NCBI GenBank assembly: GCA_034336665.1
Contig: CM067569.1
Coordinates: forward strand, 25,868,224 to 25,932,223
DNA: 64,000 bases
Direction: 5' to 3'
Origin: Luscinia megarhynchos
Taxonomy: Eukaryota; Chordata; Aves; Passeriformes; Turdidae
The notes beneath the pieces were generated by a model. It made no database searches. It was not told where the DNA came from and was given only the letters and a program-made list of their open reading frames with translations. The first letter of the stretch is position 1; each line of letters opens with the position of its first letter. The translations under genes were made by a program, and so were the position numbers. Shown here piece after piece: positions 36,201 through 50,205 of this stretch.

Positions 36201-39200
36201 CCGCTCCACTAAAGCCCTTCTATTTTTGTGTCCTCACCAACTTTGCAGGCTCAATTACACCCAAATTACAATGTACAGTTTTTATCATGACATTTGAATT
36301 TATTCCTTTTATATGTATTCCAGATTTGCATTCATATTTTGCTATAGCCCTGCATAAAATGCCTCACTGTGATGCTCTGATTATTTGATTAATTCACTCT
36401 GTAAAGATCTTTGACATTCTTAGTGGAAGTTTCTACAGAATTTGTGAGTTTAATTTATCAATTCAAGGAAAATCATGTAGAAAAAGAGCAATAAAGGGGC
36501 AGAAAATGATGGTGTCATTTGCATGGCTGTTAATGTCAGTATTTTGAAGAATAATGATCGTGCAAATGCAGTGAAATATGTGTTGTACTGCAGTGAGAAA
36601 GTTCTGTATTCATTTACTTTTCAGTTAAGTACCCACTTCAACTCTGGCACCAATTTTCACTGTTTACTGATCTGAGGAGTTAAATGTTAATCATGCCATG
36701 TTACCGAAATATTTTTTTACTGCTACAAATGAATTCATTTCATCATAGCTAAGGCAATAATTAGCAAAGCAATAAACCTTTGTGTGCAAGGATTTATAAT
36801 AGAAATGAACTTCAACATTCAAAATTTTCTTTCTTTGTCTCTCTGATGCTATTGTGTGAATATGAAGTTTCTGACTCCCTCTAAAACTTCCTTGATGGAT
36901 CACAATTCAATCAGAAGATGGGATCTGAGCTTCAAAACCCCAATTTTAATCTTTAGAGCCTGAGATAAAATATTTTTATGTCAGAAAGACTATTCTTAAG
37001 TGGTCATTTACATCAAGCTTAGTTGTGTCATTAAATATGACCCACGTGCCTCTCTGTATTTCAGTAGAGTTCCCATTTTTACCCATGTATTTAACTCTGC
37101 TCTTTGTGTGTCAGTTATAAATTGTCTTTTTCCTGAAAAGAGCTTGTCAGAGTTATTGGAGATGCATTTCTTTCTCCTAAGTTAAACAAAAAGAAACCCA
37201 AATGCTCTCTTTTGTGAAGTAAAGTTGGCTTTTTCAGACGTGTTTGGGTACACAAGGTCTCCAAATGTGAAAAAGAGTAAATGCTGAAGAAAAATCATAG
37301 AGCAAGTCTGGTGTACACAGTGATGGAAGCACATTCAGTTGGCAGTCAGTGTAACCACTGACTTTGTCCCACACAGACTGTGCTCAATCATTAAAACAAT
37401 GTAAACTGCAGAAACAGAGGGTTGTTTTTTTTCTCCTTATGGCAGGCAGGTGTTAGACAAATGATTACATAAATATAGCTAAAAATAAACATTATCCATA
37501 GCTACCTCAGTCCTCAAAGATCAATGTTTATAAAAAACCTGCTACATTTCATTGGCTCTGTAAAAACAGACCATTTCCTGCTGACCTTTAAAGAATTCTT
37601 TTTCATTATTACCTATTACAGGAGGATAAACCCTTTACATTTTAACAGAGAAGAAAAAAAATAAAAAAAAAAGAAAAAACCCAAAGCATCAAACTTTGTA
37701 GGTTTCTGAGGTGCTTGCTGAACTTCACATGAGTTGTTTTTCAAACTGCAGTCATTTAGTGGCAGTTGTATGAACCTTAAATACTGTGGAAGCTGCCCTT
37801 TTCAGTTATTTACAAAGCCACTATATTCCTTGGAATACTATTGAGGCAAAAGACCCAAGGCTCTCTGATGGTCTTTCAATAGTCCAGAGGTGTCACAGTT
37901 TCTTTTTGTCCGGTGTTGAGAGTTCCTGACACAGTGCTCTGCGAGGAAGGGAGGCTGGGTGGGGCTCAGGTGAAGAGGAGCATGCACAGGGTGTCTGGGC
38001 TGATGAGAGAGGGGTTGGCTGGGTGCTGGGAGCTGCAAATCCCTGTGGTGTGATGGTGCCTTTGGTTAGGGCTGCTCGCTGGCCCAGTGCAAGGCTGAAC
38101 AAGTCAGAGCAGATGGGAAAGGAGAGCAGGAGCTGATGAAAAGAGACTGCAGCCAGGAGAGACAGACTTGCATGGGGAGCATCTCGGGTCTCCAGAGGCA
38201 GATGAGGACCTGTGCTGGGCTCAGCCATGGTTGTCTGAGCATCCTGTCATGGTCAGATTTCTGCATCTTCTCGATGTGCTGTGGCATTGCAGTGACATGG
38301 AGGAGGTCAGAATTTATTGCAGCTTGATATTCGTCATAACCCTGACCACTGAGGTTGGTGCAGTGTCTGTGCACGCCTGGAACAAATGGTGTGTGGGCAG
38401 GGGTGGAGAGGGAATTGGAGATGGAGCTTGCTAACTGCTCACTTACAGAACTGAAAACAGCCCATGTTTGCACTCATTAATTGATGGCTTGAATGCCCTA
38501 AGGAGAAATTATTTCCAAAACAAGAAGGAGGTAGCTTCAAGTGGATACAATGGTTTCTAGATGTGATTTAGTCCACCCTCTCAATTACTTTTTAATCTGT
38601 GTCCAAATTCCCAAGCACCCTACTAATTTGTAGTGGTGTTATTAGCAGGTGGCTGCCAGCAAGCAAATTCTAAGCCATAAAAAAAATGTTGTCGTTGACA
38701 GAAACAGCCCCACAGAGACATATTCATCTGGAACCTGCAGGCAGATTTAGACACTTGAAACATATGGTCTAGTGCTTTTGCCTGAACCAGGCAACAGAAG
38801 AGGACTCACCTAATTAAAGATTTACTTTGTTTTTACTCCATTCCCTTTGTCTTTCCATTTTCAAATGATCTGCCCTTTATTCATTCGACAACAGAGGGGT
38901 CAAGGCTGAAATCTTAATGAAAGTGCTCACAGAGCAAAAAAATAACCTGTGCTGATAGTTCTTAGTCATAGGAGGTTGAGCTGGAAAGACATCAATGTTA
39001 GATTATTTTGTTCACAGTCTGGCCAAGTAAAATGTGCTTCTCTGTCAGTCCTGTGGTGTTGGAACCCTGAAGCCTGGGAGTTTTGAACTTTCTGTGCTTT
39101 TAACTTGAGGCCTTGGACAAAGCTTCCAAATTTGAGTAATGGAGTTAAAATCACTGGTGTGTAGTTTGAATAGAAGTGTGTAATATCACATGGTGAAGGG

Positions 39201-42200
39201 TTTGGAATTTGGGGTTTTAGAATATAGTAATAGGTATGGGACAAGATGGATGATTTGGGCGTTGTCCCTTCTTGTTCCTTCTTCTTGATTTTAAGCAGTA
39301 GTTTTTGGTTGGATAAAAAGTACCACAGTGCAGGTCACAGGTGTTTGGTCATTGCTTCAAAAGTATAAATAATATAGATGTTAGCTTTTAATTGGGACTG
39401 TTTGCCTTTAAAAGACCTTGTAACAAGCAAGAGACAGCTCCATTTGGTTACTGTTAGCTAGGGGTGCTGTAGGACTCTGTACTATAAATAAGAATTAATA
39501 AACAACCGAGTCCAAACACAAAAATCCATCTCTTGTACTTCAATCCTGACTCTGGCTGAAGGCAGAGGAAAAAAAAGAAAATAGCCACTAATACTGTGGT
39601 TGATCCAGTTTTTGGTTTTTTCCTTGAGCTGGCTGGAGTGGGATGCTGTTTATATGTGATGTGTATATCATTGTTCTTGTTCAATTAAAAGGTTGTTCCC
39701 TCTGGGTTGTAGAGGTATTTGGATCAGTTTAGCAGCAGACTCATTCTGTAACTCCTTTTCTCAGGATCAAGTAGGACTTAAATGATTAATATTTTGCAAA
39801 ATTTTCTTCTGAGTACATTTGTATTTGATCAACTATATTTTCACCCGACTCATATTTTCCCTGTTAGGGTGATACAGATGTGCAAACTGTATTAAAATTT
39901 GTTGAAATATTCCAGTCAGTGTCACCACAACTTCAGTTAAGAACTTTTTCTCTTTTTTATTTTTTTTTTCCTGTGGGATTGATCACAGCTATAAATGAGT
40001 CTTGATTTTTGTCAACAGAAAGGCAGTGAGAGGTTAATAATATCAATGAGGATGTCAGATAATGCAAACCACAAAATTAAAGTTAGAGCTGTTTTTCTTT
40101 TAGAAATTTTGAAGTCTCCATTACTTGGAGCTATAAAAGATGAGAAAAAAAACCACTATAGCAGGATTGGCAATATTGCCCTTTAAGGTATTGCATACTC
40201 AGACTATGAGATTGTAAATAAGAGGGATTTGGAGAACTATAAAGTACATTTTCCAAATCTTCTGTAATTACTTTCTTGAGCTTTCATGACAAAAATAAGA
40301 TGTAAGATGGGTCCATTTTGTATGGGATATATCTTGTTTTGTTATATCCTTACAGTGTTTAATCCAAACTAGTCATATCCATGCAATACAATTAGGACAT
40401 TTAATCCAGTATATGTCACTTTTTCATTTTATTGAATGTCAGTGAGAAAGGGAAATAAACCTTGACAAAGCCCTGTTCTCTCACATGTCCATCTTTCTGT
40501 ATCTGTTGGGATTGTTAAAGGGCACAGAAATTCCTCTGTGGCAAATTTAGCCAAGAAACAGCAAGGGCTCTGTAGGAGCCAGGCTACTCTTATTTTTGTA
40601 GAAAACTCTTGAGCTCTGTTGTGTGTAATGGGTAGGAAGGAAAAAGCTTTCTGCACCAGGTGGTCTTAAACTCTCAGTTTTGAAAATGGATTTCATACCC
40701 TCTGGAAATTCAGTGATTTTGCATACCAGTGGAAGGAATGTGAATCCACGAAGATTCCTGGAGGTGGGATCCATCTAGGTTCAGAAAACTTGTGCTTTTA
40801 TTGATTCCTAGATATAACTACTCCTGAACACAAAACAAACCATTTACTGAAAGATTTTTTTCTGCCTAAGTTTTGCTGTCTCTGTTCAGGGGTCACAGCT
40901 GTGGAACTAATGTAGGACTTTACAATTCTTTTTGTTTTTAATGAGTTTGGTCCTCCATACTTCTCAGCTAAAAGAAAGGATTCTATCTGCAGTTCAAAAT
41001 ATTGGAAAATCGACTTCCCATTGATTGCTGCCTCTGTGTGTTGCAATGGATTCCTTTTTCTTTTTTTTTGGTTAAAGTTGAAATTTTATTTCCTCATACC
41101 ATCATTTCTCCTTCTTACATGTTTTCCACCACTTCATTTTCTTTCCTTAAGAAAGAGATTCAAGCACAACTTTCTTTCTTTTTATTAACCATTCCTATTA
41201 TCTGCTAAGGTTCATGCCTCCTCATTTGCCTAGTCTTTCCTCTCCCACTTCCACTGCTCTCACTGAAGCTGATAATTCCAACTTTTCTCTGGACTGTAAA
41301 ATGTCACAGAACCATTCATTTTGCCATTTGATGTAAAGCTGATTTAATCTGTCAGCTGACATGTGAACATTAACCTTTTCCTTCTGTGTTTTAACAGGAC
41401 TGAATTTACCAAAAACACAGAGAAAATATCAATGTGCTAAGGATCCTAAAGTAAATCTTCCTAAATTAGCCTTCTCTTTGAATTTATATTCACTCAGAAA
41501 GCAATTTATTTTGAAGATAAGGGATTATTTCACAGTGGTTGAGTATGTTTTCAGCTTTAATTGACATGACACATCAGTAGTGATCCACTCTCATCAGTGA
41601 CTTTTCTTATTAACAGATTTGACTTTTTGAGTCTTTGACTCCCTCTTGAAATTTCTCCATATTAGATTTGACTTCCAGGCTAAGATTTAGTTTATGGAAT
41701 CAGCTGCTTTGGAGGTAGTTGGTGATATTTTTTGCCTCTGTAAAATTCTTGTCTAAGGGCACTGACAACTAAAACTTCAATTATAACCCTTTAGTGCCTA
41801 TTTTCTGTGATGTCCATAGGGTGTGATTATGAACAAATCCTTTTTTAGCCATTTCCATAAGCCCAGACTGAAGGATTAATTTTGACATGAGTTCTGGCAG
41901 CAGTTTTTCCTGGGTGGGAACTCAGTGTGAGAAGAGTAATCTAGAACTGGAATAAGGTGCATCAAGTAAATGTCTTTTAAATGTTTGTGTAACTGTGCAC
42001 ATTGCTAGCTGAACTGCAGTGAGATTTGTTTCATTCTTTATACCAATAGATTATTTCCAACATTGCTATAAAACATAATTATTATTCTGTCTTGTAAACT
42101 TTGTACCAGTTTTATGAATTTGTGCAGTACAGAACTTAGAGAAGCTTACTGGAAAGAAGAGATTGAGACCCCTTGTAGTTTTTTCCCTTATAGTCTACAT

Positions 42201-44165
42201 GATTTTATGCAAGTGATTTCTTTCTTTTTTCAGTATAGTAGTTCCAATATAGAGAGCAGACTTTTTAATGCTATTGTTTTCTCCTCCAGAGATATAAAAG
42301 AGTTCATTAATCAGAATTGAATTTTGTTCAGAGATTAAATTTATTAAAATCTTATTATTCAATTATAATTGAAAATTTTTATAATTTCCTATTAACCTAG
42401 CTCCAATTTCCTTTGAAGACACCTGCTTTAGTTCTGCCATGATTGTTTTCCATCATCAAAATTTTGATTATTATTTTTAAAGTGCCTCATTAACTGCCTT
42501 TTTCTTTCCCCAAACAAGCTCAAAGAATAAGAGCCAGCCAGTCAGGCAAAATACCTGATTGATTTTACTTATAAAAGTCTGAGGCACCTCTTAATCAAGC
42601 TAATATACGAGTAGTTACTTCCACATAAGGAAAGTTTTAATAAGTATGTCAGGTGCTATTACATAAAATGCTTTGTAGAAATCCAGATAAACAATAACTT
42701 TATTAAATAGATCTGTAATATTGAAAGGGATTTTCCTGCCAGGATGCAGGATCTTCTCTCCAAAAACTGCAGCTTCATAGCATTGATCTATGAAGAAGTC
42801 TGAATACTCGTTTCATCTGAGAACATTTTTTTTTCTTATCACATGCATGGACAATAGAGTGGGGCATTCATTCTCACTTCAGGATGTTGTTGCTCTGACT
42901 GCAAAATCTATTCTTTGCACGATTACAGCCCTTTCTGCCCACGGGGCATTACATTTTTCACTTTTCCCATTCTTTGCTCCCCGTGCTGAGCGTGGTGGGA
43001 GTTTTAGAGAAATGCATTCCTGTGGTCCTGTGGTTCTCAGCTGCAGGAAGGGCAGGACCCTGTTCCATGTGGGTGACTTTGCAGGCACTGCTGTCTTTTC
43101 CAATTAGCTCCTGTTGTATCCCTGCGTGTTCTGCATGTGGAATAACATCTCATGATAAAACCACAGCGGTGTAACAGTGTCACCATCAAATCAGCAGCGT
43201 GTTTTATTGATACATCCAAGTGGTAATCAATAGCAGAATTGGCAGAACCATCAAATATTTATAGCTTTTGTATCATTGCCAAATATTTATTTATGTTTTA
43301 GTGTTCTAAATTTCTGTGGGTCTCCTTGTTGTCAGTGAAGAGGGAAGTTATTCATTCATATCTTTGGATTAATTAATTATCCTGAAGCCATTGTTGCTTT
43401 TTAGCAGTGTCACGTTGCAGAGATGCCAGAATGAAATCAATCCACACATAGTGACACAGACTTGACATCCTGAAATCCTTTATTTCTCCTACGTTTGTGG
43501 GAGCTGGAATGGAAAATAATATTTTGGGAAATTAAGCAAAGAGTGAAACAGGCAGCATGAGGTGAATCTCAGGGTGGATTGACTGACATGAAACTCCCAT
43601 GGCTTGCCAGGAAACTCTCCCTCTCTGCCTCTTCTCCAAAGGCTGTGAGCACGTTCAGTTGAATGCTGCTTCTACCAAATATAGTAGTTTCATTTTCTTA
43701 TAAGTAAACTATGATTAGCACTGTAGCACCAGCCTCAGAGAGATCAATTAAGCACAGCTCCATCATGGTGGTTTATTTTTTGAACCTATAGTTTATTTAA
43801 CAAGAGGTAGTGAGGTGTGGTTGTTGACAATTTTGTTTTGCAGAATAAATTGTGAGAACTTTTTCCTTATAAAGTGTTTTCTCCTAGAAGAAAGAATACA
43901 GAATGAAGTATTTTTATGTTTTATTGAAGACAATGACAGGGTAATGTTTTTCAGTTCAGTGAGTTTGGGGTTTTTTTAATGGATGTTGTGTATGTAAACC
44001 TACACACCTGCTGCAAAATTGCAGAAGTCTTTAAATCATTTACAACCATGTTGATGGCTTGCAAGCCAGAAACATGTTAGTCCTTTGCACAAGGGATTTT
44101 TCTCCCTCTTCCAATCTTTGTGAGATATATGTAAGAGTTATGTGCTTTCAAATTTTCAAATTGCA
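36201..44165. other. Unrecognised intronic DNA
   Basis: AT-rich, with an A-rich stretch at about 37651-37680 and a GC-richer section at about 37890-38420 that holds overlapping open frames on the - strand without any motif. No exon or named repeat was found. Confidence 0.45.
37651..37680. repeat. A-rich low-complexity tract
   Basis: Almost pure A, broken by single T, G and C bases. Confidence 0.7.
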
Positions 44166-44212
44166 GTGTGTGTGTATATATATGCATATATGAATATACA
44201 TAAATATATATG
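44166..44212. repeat. TG/TA compound microsatellite
   Basis: GT units pass into TATATATA, followed by degenerate ATATGCATATATG and TAAATATATATG sections. Confidence 0.8.
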
Positions 44213-47200
44213 ACAGCCAGTTTAAATTCCAGCTAGAGCTGCTGGTGAAAGAGGTGCTGCTTTTGCCATGAGCAAAATGCCAAATTAAAATTAGCTGTGC
44301 AGCCTGTCTGTGTTTGCTGCAATTACCACATAATTCTTGTCATACCCAGGCATGCAGAGCCCTGCAGTGCACAGGAGGCTCAGCTGCCTTGGGTCTGTGG
44401 TGAAATTCTAGGGAACCCTTGGAAAAGGGGATTCTCCTGATTACTGGGTGTCAGTCTTGCATTGCTGCCAATTTGATTTGCATTTGCTTTTCATTGAATT
44501 GGCTCCAGTAATACAGCACTGCAATAGAGAAATTGTATTTTGCCCAAATGAGCTTCCTACCTTTGCTTTCCTTTCATTCAGACAAGTTTTTGGTTTTTTG
44601 TTTTGGTTTTGTTTGGGTTTTTTTAAGTTAGCAAGTGATAAGGTGCTCAGAGACAAGTATAAATACAATATTTTATTTTCTGTCTCTTATTAATGTCAGA
44701 ATTTAGGGCATATCTACCAGATATTTTAAGGGAATGGAATTCAAGCTAAGCACACTGTTTCTTTTCTTGGCCTGTATATCCATCTGCAAATTGCATTGAT
44801 ATAATGGTTGTATCCTCCACATTGAGGTACTTGTGTTATTTAAATATCTGGGGCTGTTACACGTTCACACAACTTAAAAGAAAAAACACTGAATTCAACC
44901 CAGAGGCTGAATGAAAGCACTGATTCAGGTAAAAATGGTGTTCAAGTAGTTTAATCAAGAAAATCAGTGCTGGAGAGGAGAAAAGAAGATGCTGGCTCTG
45001 GTGACCACATCAGTCCTTCTGATGGCAGGGCCAGCAGCATTTGCCAGTGAGTGATTCTTTTCTTTGTCCTCTTCCATCCAGACTGGTAACTCCAGACTTC
45101 AGGAATCCACAAATGAACCTGTTTGCTGTTGTCTTATTTTGTGACTCTCTACAAATCCTTATAGTGTAAGAACATCAATAATTCATAACTGGCCTGGGGA
45201 AAAAATTGAGAGGATGTTTTCCAGCCCAGTATGTAGGTGGAACTTCTGAGCTGGAGACTTCTGACTGAAAAAGTTTGTAAGAAAACTGTGAAGCATGTAA
45301 AAGGATTTATTGTTGAGGGTTTTTTTTTTTCTTCAGAAAGCATTTTAAAATATGGCTGTCATTCCTAATAAAGGAAGTAAATGACAAAGTATGTTCTTTA
45401 TAGACAAGGGATAATTTTAGGGTAGCAATGTGCTGCATTTTCTTCTGTGATTCCAGGTTAGTGCTGAGACAGAGAGCAGTCTCATTCTGCCTAAGGTGAT
45501 GATGGTCTTTTGGGAGTTAATGAGCAAGGGCATTGCTGCTCTAGAGCAGCTCCTAGCAGATGATAGGATTAATTGAAATCAGAACTGATCGTGCTTTCCA
45601 CTCTCACTCTAGGTATTTATATTTTAATATTCTTCCTGTCTTTCTGTGCATGTCTAATGAGTGATGGACATACTTGTTTCTGGATGTCAGCTTTTATGAA
45701 GAAAATCTGTTGGTACTTATTCTTGGGCCTCTGATATCCTAGAAGCCACAGTGGCATGAACCTTATGACGTGATGTTTCAATTTAAATTATATACAGCAG
45801 GGCAGATCTGCAAATCTCTCTGTTACCAAAAGATGCAAAAAGTGATGATGTTAGTATTCTCCAAAAAACCCCCAGGTTTTGTAAATAAAAGGCTTTATAA
45901 GAAGTTGTAGCATTCTTGGGAATCTTTTCAATATTGTCTGGGCTAATTGTTATTTACTTTAAAGGTGTTTTGAGAAATTCTCTTACAGCCCAAAAATAGT
46001 GTGCATTTATCTGAGCTTCTATACCAATGTATTCATATTGAAACCAGCTTCACTGAGTTAGTTCACAAGATTTAAAATCCTTTGCATAGCTTAAATTTGT
46101 ATATTTCAGGCCTGGTGGTGTTATCTCGATCCATTTAAAATCAGTCGAGTTTTTTCAGTCAATAAACCTAACATTTCATTTAAAACAAGTAAACATAACT
46201 TCTTTTTATCCATTAAGAAAAAGAAAAGGTTACTGATTAAGCATTAGAAAGTGGCTGAGCTTAGACTACAATGATGATTATTTTCTGAAAGAAAATTCAG
46301 AAATAAATAAGGAAATAGCTTTGAGCCCCAATCTACTTAAATCTTAGATTAAGGACCTAGACTACAGTCCACCTTAGATTATATCTAAGTCCTAGATGTA
46401 TGACTTTAATGTTAGTGAGGCTTTGTGATTACCAGGAGCCTTGTGCAGCTTCTCTGAAGAAGTGGGAAGCTCCCTGTCTGTATAAATGTGTGCAATGCAC
46501 TTCTCAGGGTAAATGGGTGCTGGACACATTTGCATCAAGTTTTGAGAATTTGAGGGGGTTTTGGAGTTTTTTGGTTTTTTTTTATTCCTCAGGGAAGTAG
46601 TTTGTCTAGTACAGGTTTGGGATAGAGTTCATAATTAGGAAATACATTACAATATAGGGGATGTTACTCATCCAGCATTTCCAAAAAATCACTTAAATTT
46701 TAATGTGGGAGTTCTTCTATTGAAAGTTCACACTGAAAGTGTGGTTGAGTCTTTCTTTAGAGAAAGGAAATAAACTCAGAGTGTGACAAGAGGCCAAGTT
46801 CAAGTTCCATTGGCTGTTAGACCTTCATATATTAGAGCTCTGAAAATAAGGGCTAATAATTCAGATGCATAAAAAGGGTATTTCTTTTGTGATTTAAATA
46901 AATAATTTTGAGACCATCATTGCAGGACCTTCAGTGGTACTCTGTATTTAAAAAGACATTTATGTAATCCCTATAGGGTCTGTCACTAAGGAATAGTATT
47001 TTAGGGCAATGAAAAATTCAGGTAGGCTATAGTATATACACATTATTGTAAAAAATCAGGTTTTGGCTTTGGAACAGTTAGAGGATTTTAAAAAAAAAGT
47101 GGAATTTTATGAATGTTTTGGAAAAATAATCTCATCTTACCCATCTGAAGTTATTTGTTATGTTGTGCAGTCAAACATCTGTTCAGAGTTTTAAAATAGT

Positions 47201-49520
47201 TAGAGATGACAGCAGTCCTCTTCTGCTGGAGCATCCACAAGGGTATTGAACTGCCCCAGGATCTGTGTTTACAGAACATAGGCTGCATAAAATGCAGAAG
47301 ATTAGGAAGGTGCAGAGGGAGTTGAAACTGTAGACAGCAACATATTTCATGTATGTTTTATTTATAGTTGTGAAACCTGTGTTTACTGAGAGCTCAGGTA
47401 GGTGCACAAACAGGCAAACAAAAGTAATAAAGTACCAAACAACTAGTACAGTGCTAGCATAAAAAGAGAAGACAACCAGAGTGAGTCTTTTGTTATCTCT
47501 ACAGTGGCAGTTTTCTTTTTGAAACTTGTTCTTTGGCTTATGTGGAGGGCTCTGTCTCTCAGCAAGCAGGAAGGGAGCCTGACCCACCCTGCAGCACATA
47601 AGGAAATGATTGCAGTTATTGAGAGCTCAGAGTGCTGAGTGCTCAGCCTCACAGCACAGTGCACGGGCTCTAGGAGAGGGCATTCAAATCAGACCATAGC
47701 TCTGGTGATGCTATCTGCATCTTTGCTTTTTTATTGGAGCCCCAAAAATTTGATATTCCCGTGAGAGGTGTGGGCATGCTTTAATTTTTACTCTTCATTG
47801 CACCTGAAGAGATTTGCCCCTGTGATCTGCAGGCTTTTCAGGCTAAGTACAGTGCTCTTGGTGTGCCAAGATGCCAAGTGGCCACAGCCTGAATTCTGCT
47901 CAGGAAGGTGCTGCCAGGCAGCTTGTCAGGAAAGCTGAGTGGAGAGCTGGTTTCACAGGGGGCATTGCAGGGTAAGCACAGCTCAGCTGGGCACATTTCC
48001 TGTCTGCTGCAACAAGGAAATTTTATCGTCTCAGCAGATGGCCAGAAATCCTGAAACACTGATTTAATTAGCTGAAATCCCACCACCAGGCAGCAGCTCT
48101 TGTGGCTGCATCTGGAAGTAGAGCAGAATGCTTAAGGGGTGATATTGTCCTTCTGAAATTGAATTAGGCAAACACTGGGGCATCTAGGGGTTACATAAAC
48201 ATTTGTGGTGGGCTGGGCAGGAAAGAGCAAGTGCTGAACTGATAAGGGGATTAGAGTGCAAAAAGTCTTTTGAGACCACTGCTGTTCATCCTCCTGAAGA
48301 TAAGCAAGGTTGTGCTGAGCTGTTTGGAAGTCTCAGGTGCAGTGGCTGGAAGTCAGCTTGAGTTTTGAAAGTTTTACAAGTGTGGTGGGGAGATGGGCAT
48401 GAAAGAACAGATTGAGGGCTTGAAAGCACAAGGCTTGCATTACATCAGCATTTGATTGCTGGGCAAGCTCCAGTTTGGTAGAAAAGAGCAGTTTATCCCT
48501 GCTGCCTTCTAGTCCTGCTGGGGGGGCTGAGCTGGGGGTGTTTGAGCCCAGCTAAAGCCCAGGTGTCATCACACACCATCCCCTCTCCTGTGAATGGAAG
48601 CAGCAGAGAGCATCCTTTCCTCCTGGGAACACAGGAGCAGTAGAAAGGCTGTGCTGTGAATTTGATTCCCTGTTTCACCAAGATAATGGTTGGGCACTGG
48701 CTGGGCACTGAGGTGGAGGTGACAAAAGCTGAGGCTCTGTATTAAAAGAGCAGTCCTGAGTCTGATTCTTGTTTTCACTTCCACTTGCTCTGAGAAACCT
48801 TTGTTCTGTGTGCATGTTCCTCCTTCCCAAGGAAGGCCTAAGGCTTGGGTAAGCTCAGTTATACACAGTGAGCTTCAGAAGTGGTTTTGCTGTACTTTCA
48901 TTGTTGTCTAACTAGTGCTGGTTGCCTCACAGGAGTCATCAAAGCCCCTCCTTTTTCTGAAGCCCTCAGCTCCATATCCAGAGATAGCAGCAGCATGCAG
49001 AAAGGCTATGGGTGATTGCTGGAATAAGTGTCTTGAGGAAGAATTCAGTGAGCCTCTGTCAGAGGTGGTTGAAAAAAAAATAGGTGCAATGTTTTACAAA
49101 TGCTTTTCATTGTACTGATGGGCTTGGTAGTTGCTTTCCAGTAGTGAATTAGTACAGATCACATCAGCTAGACTCGAGAAAAATGGCTTGTTTTTTACAA
49201 CCATCTGCTTAGCACTAAATTGTTTTCTTCAAGCTAGCTGTATGCAATCTTTTGCTTTGCTGCTGTCTCTGCTTTAGCTCATGCTTCCTATTTTTTATCT
49301 CCTCAGGGTGCAATTTACTGTATCAATCAAAATAGGATAAAAAGGTCAAAAGTCCTGAAATGTTTTTATAAAAAACGGGGAAAAATGGAGCTAATATAAT
49401 CAGCTCATACATGGCATTTCATTTATGTCATTTATGGCTCTAAGTGAGGTGAGTTGCTTTGAAAGCAATGGTGATGAAACCAGCCTCCTCAAGCTCTGGG
49501 GCATGGAGGGGAGAAAACAA
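44213..49520. other. Unrecognised intronic DNA
   Basis: AT-rich with T/G-rich stretches near 44586-44626. It holds the window's longest open frame, 138 codons on the - strand at 47183-47599, which shows no domain. A 16-bp palindrome lies at 45535-45550. Confidence 0.45.
45535..45550. repeat. 16-bp perfect palindrome
   Basis: GCTGCTCTAGAGCAGC equals its reverse complement, with no spacer. Confidence 0.8.
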
Positions 49521-49542
49521 TATATATATATAGAGAGAGAGA
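49521..49542. repeat. (TA)6(GA)5 compound microsatellite
   Basis: Six TA units run directly into five GA units. Confidence 0.85.
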
Positions 49543-49894
49543 TCCTAGATTTCCTTAGTGAATAAAGGAACCTCTGTGATGATTTCCATGATTCATGTGA
49601 GCACTTTACTTACAAAGCAGAGGATTTTTTTTCAGATTTGGTTATCTTTTTTCTTCTCATCTGTGCCTCGTGATGTTGAATGGCTATTAACAATTATACT
49701 GAGATTGAGGAAATATATTGGCCTTCAGTAAAGGTTGCTTCTCTAGAATTGATTTCATTTGTGGAGATTTTTCTTCTGGGTTGGGTGAGAAGGGGTTGGT
49801 TTTTGTTTGTTTGTTTTTACAGTGGGAACTCTTGTAATTGTCAGAGAAATTATCTTTTCATTGATCAGGGAATTGTTAAGGTGGGAAGACTGCT
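49543..49894. other. Unrecognised intronic DNA
   Basis: T-rich sequence with no exon, RNA gene or named repeat. Confidence 0.4.
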
Positions 49895-50205
49895 CTACAT
49901 CTGGTCAAGCCTCCTCTCAAGCAGATTCAGGCTGTTCAGGACTTTTCACTGAGTTTCAAATATTTCAAATGATGGATAGTCCAGGCGACCTGTTCCAACA
50001 TTTTGCCACCCTCACAGTAAACCAGAGGTGTTTAAATGGGGTCTCCTGTACCTCAGTGTGGTTTCATCATCTTTTCCCTGGGTAGCACTGAGAAGAGTTT
50101 CTTTCTGTGTGCTGTGGTGTCTCCCTCCCTCCTTGGCATTTCTGCATATCAGCAAAATCCCTGCTACCTACAGCTGCTACCAGGGATTCTCTTTCCCAGG
50201 CTGTA
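49895..50205 (-). mobile_element. CR1 LINE 3' region, antisense
   Basis: On the + strand the segment reads CAAGCCTCCTCTCAAGCAG, GCGACCTGTTCCAACATTTT, GCCACCCTCACAGTAAAC, AGCACTGAGAAGAGTTTCT and TCTCTTTCCCAGGCTG in order. This is the antisense of the CR1 segment before its 3' end (sense CTGGAACAGGTTGCC and so on). It is diverged and has no coding capacity. The extreme 3' end of the element is missing on the left. Confidence 0.85.

Noticed and set aside
47183..47599. 138-codon open frame on the minus strand, the longest in the window
   Set aside because: No recognisable domain, and a composition typical of random AT-rich translation. A few frames of this length are expected by chance in 64 kb read in six frames.
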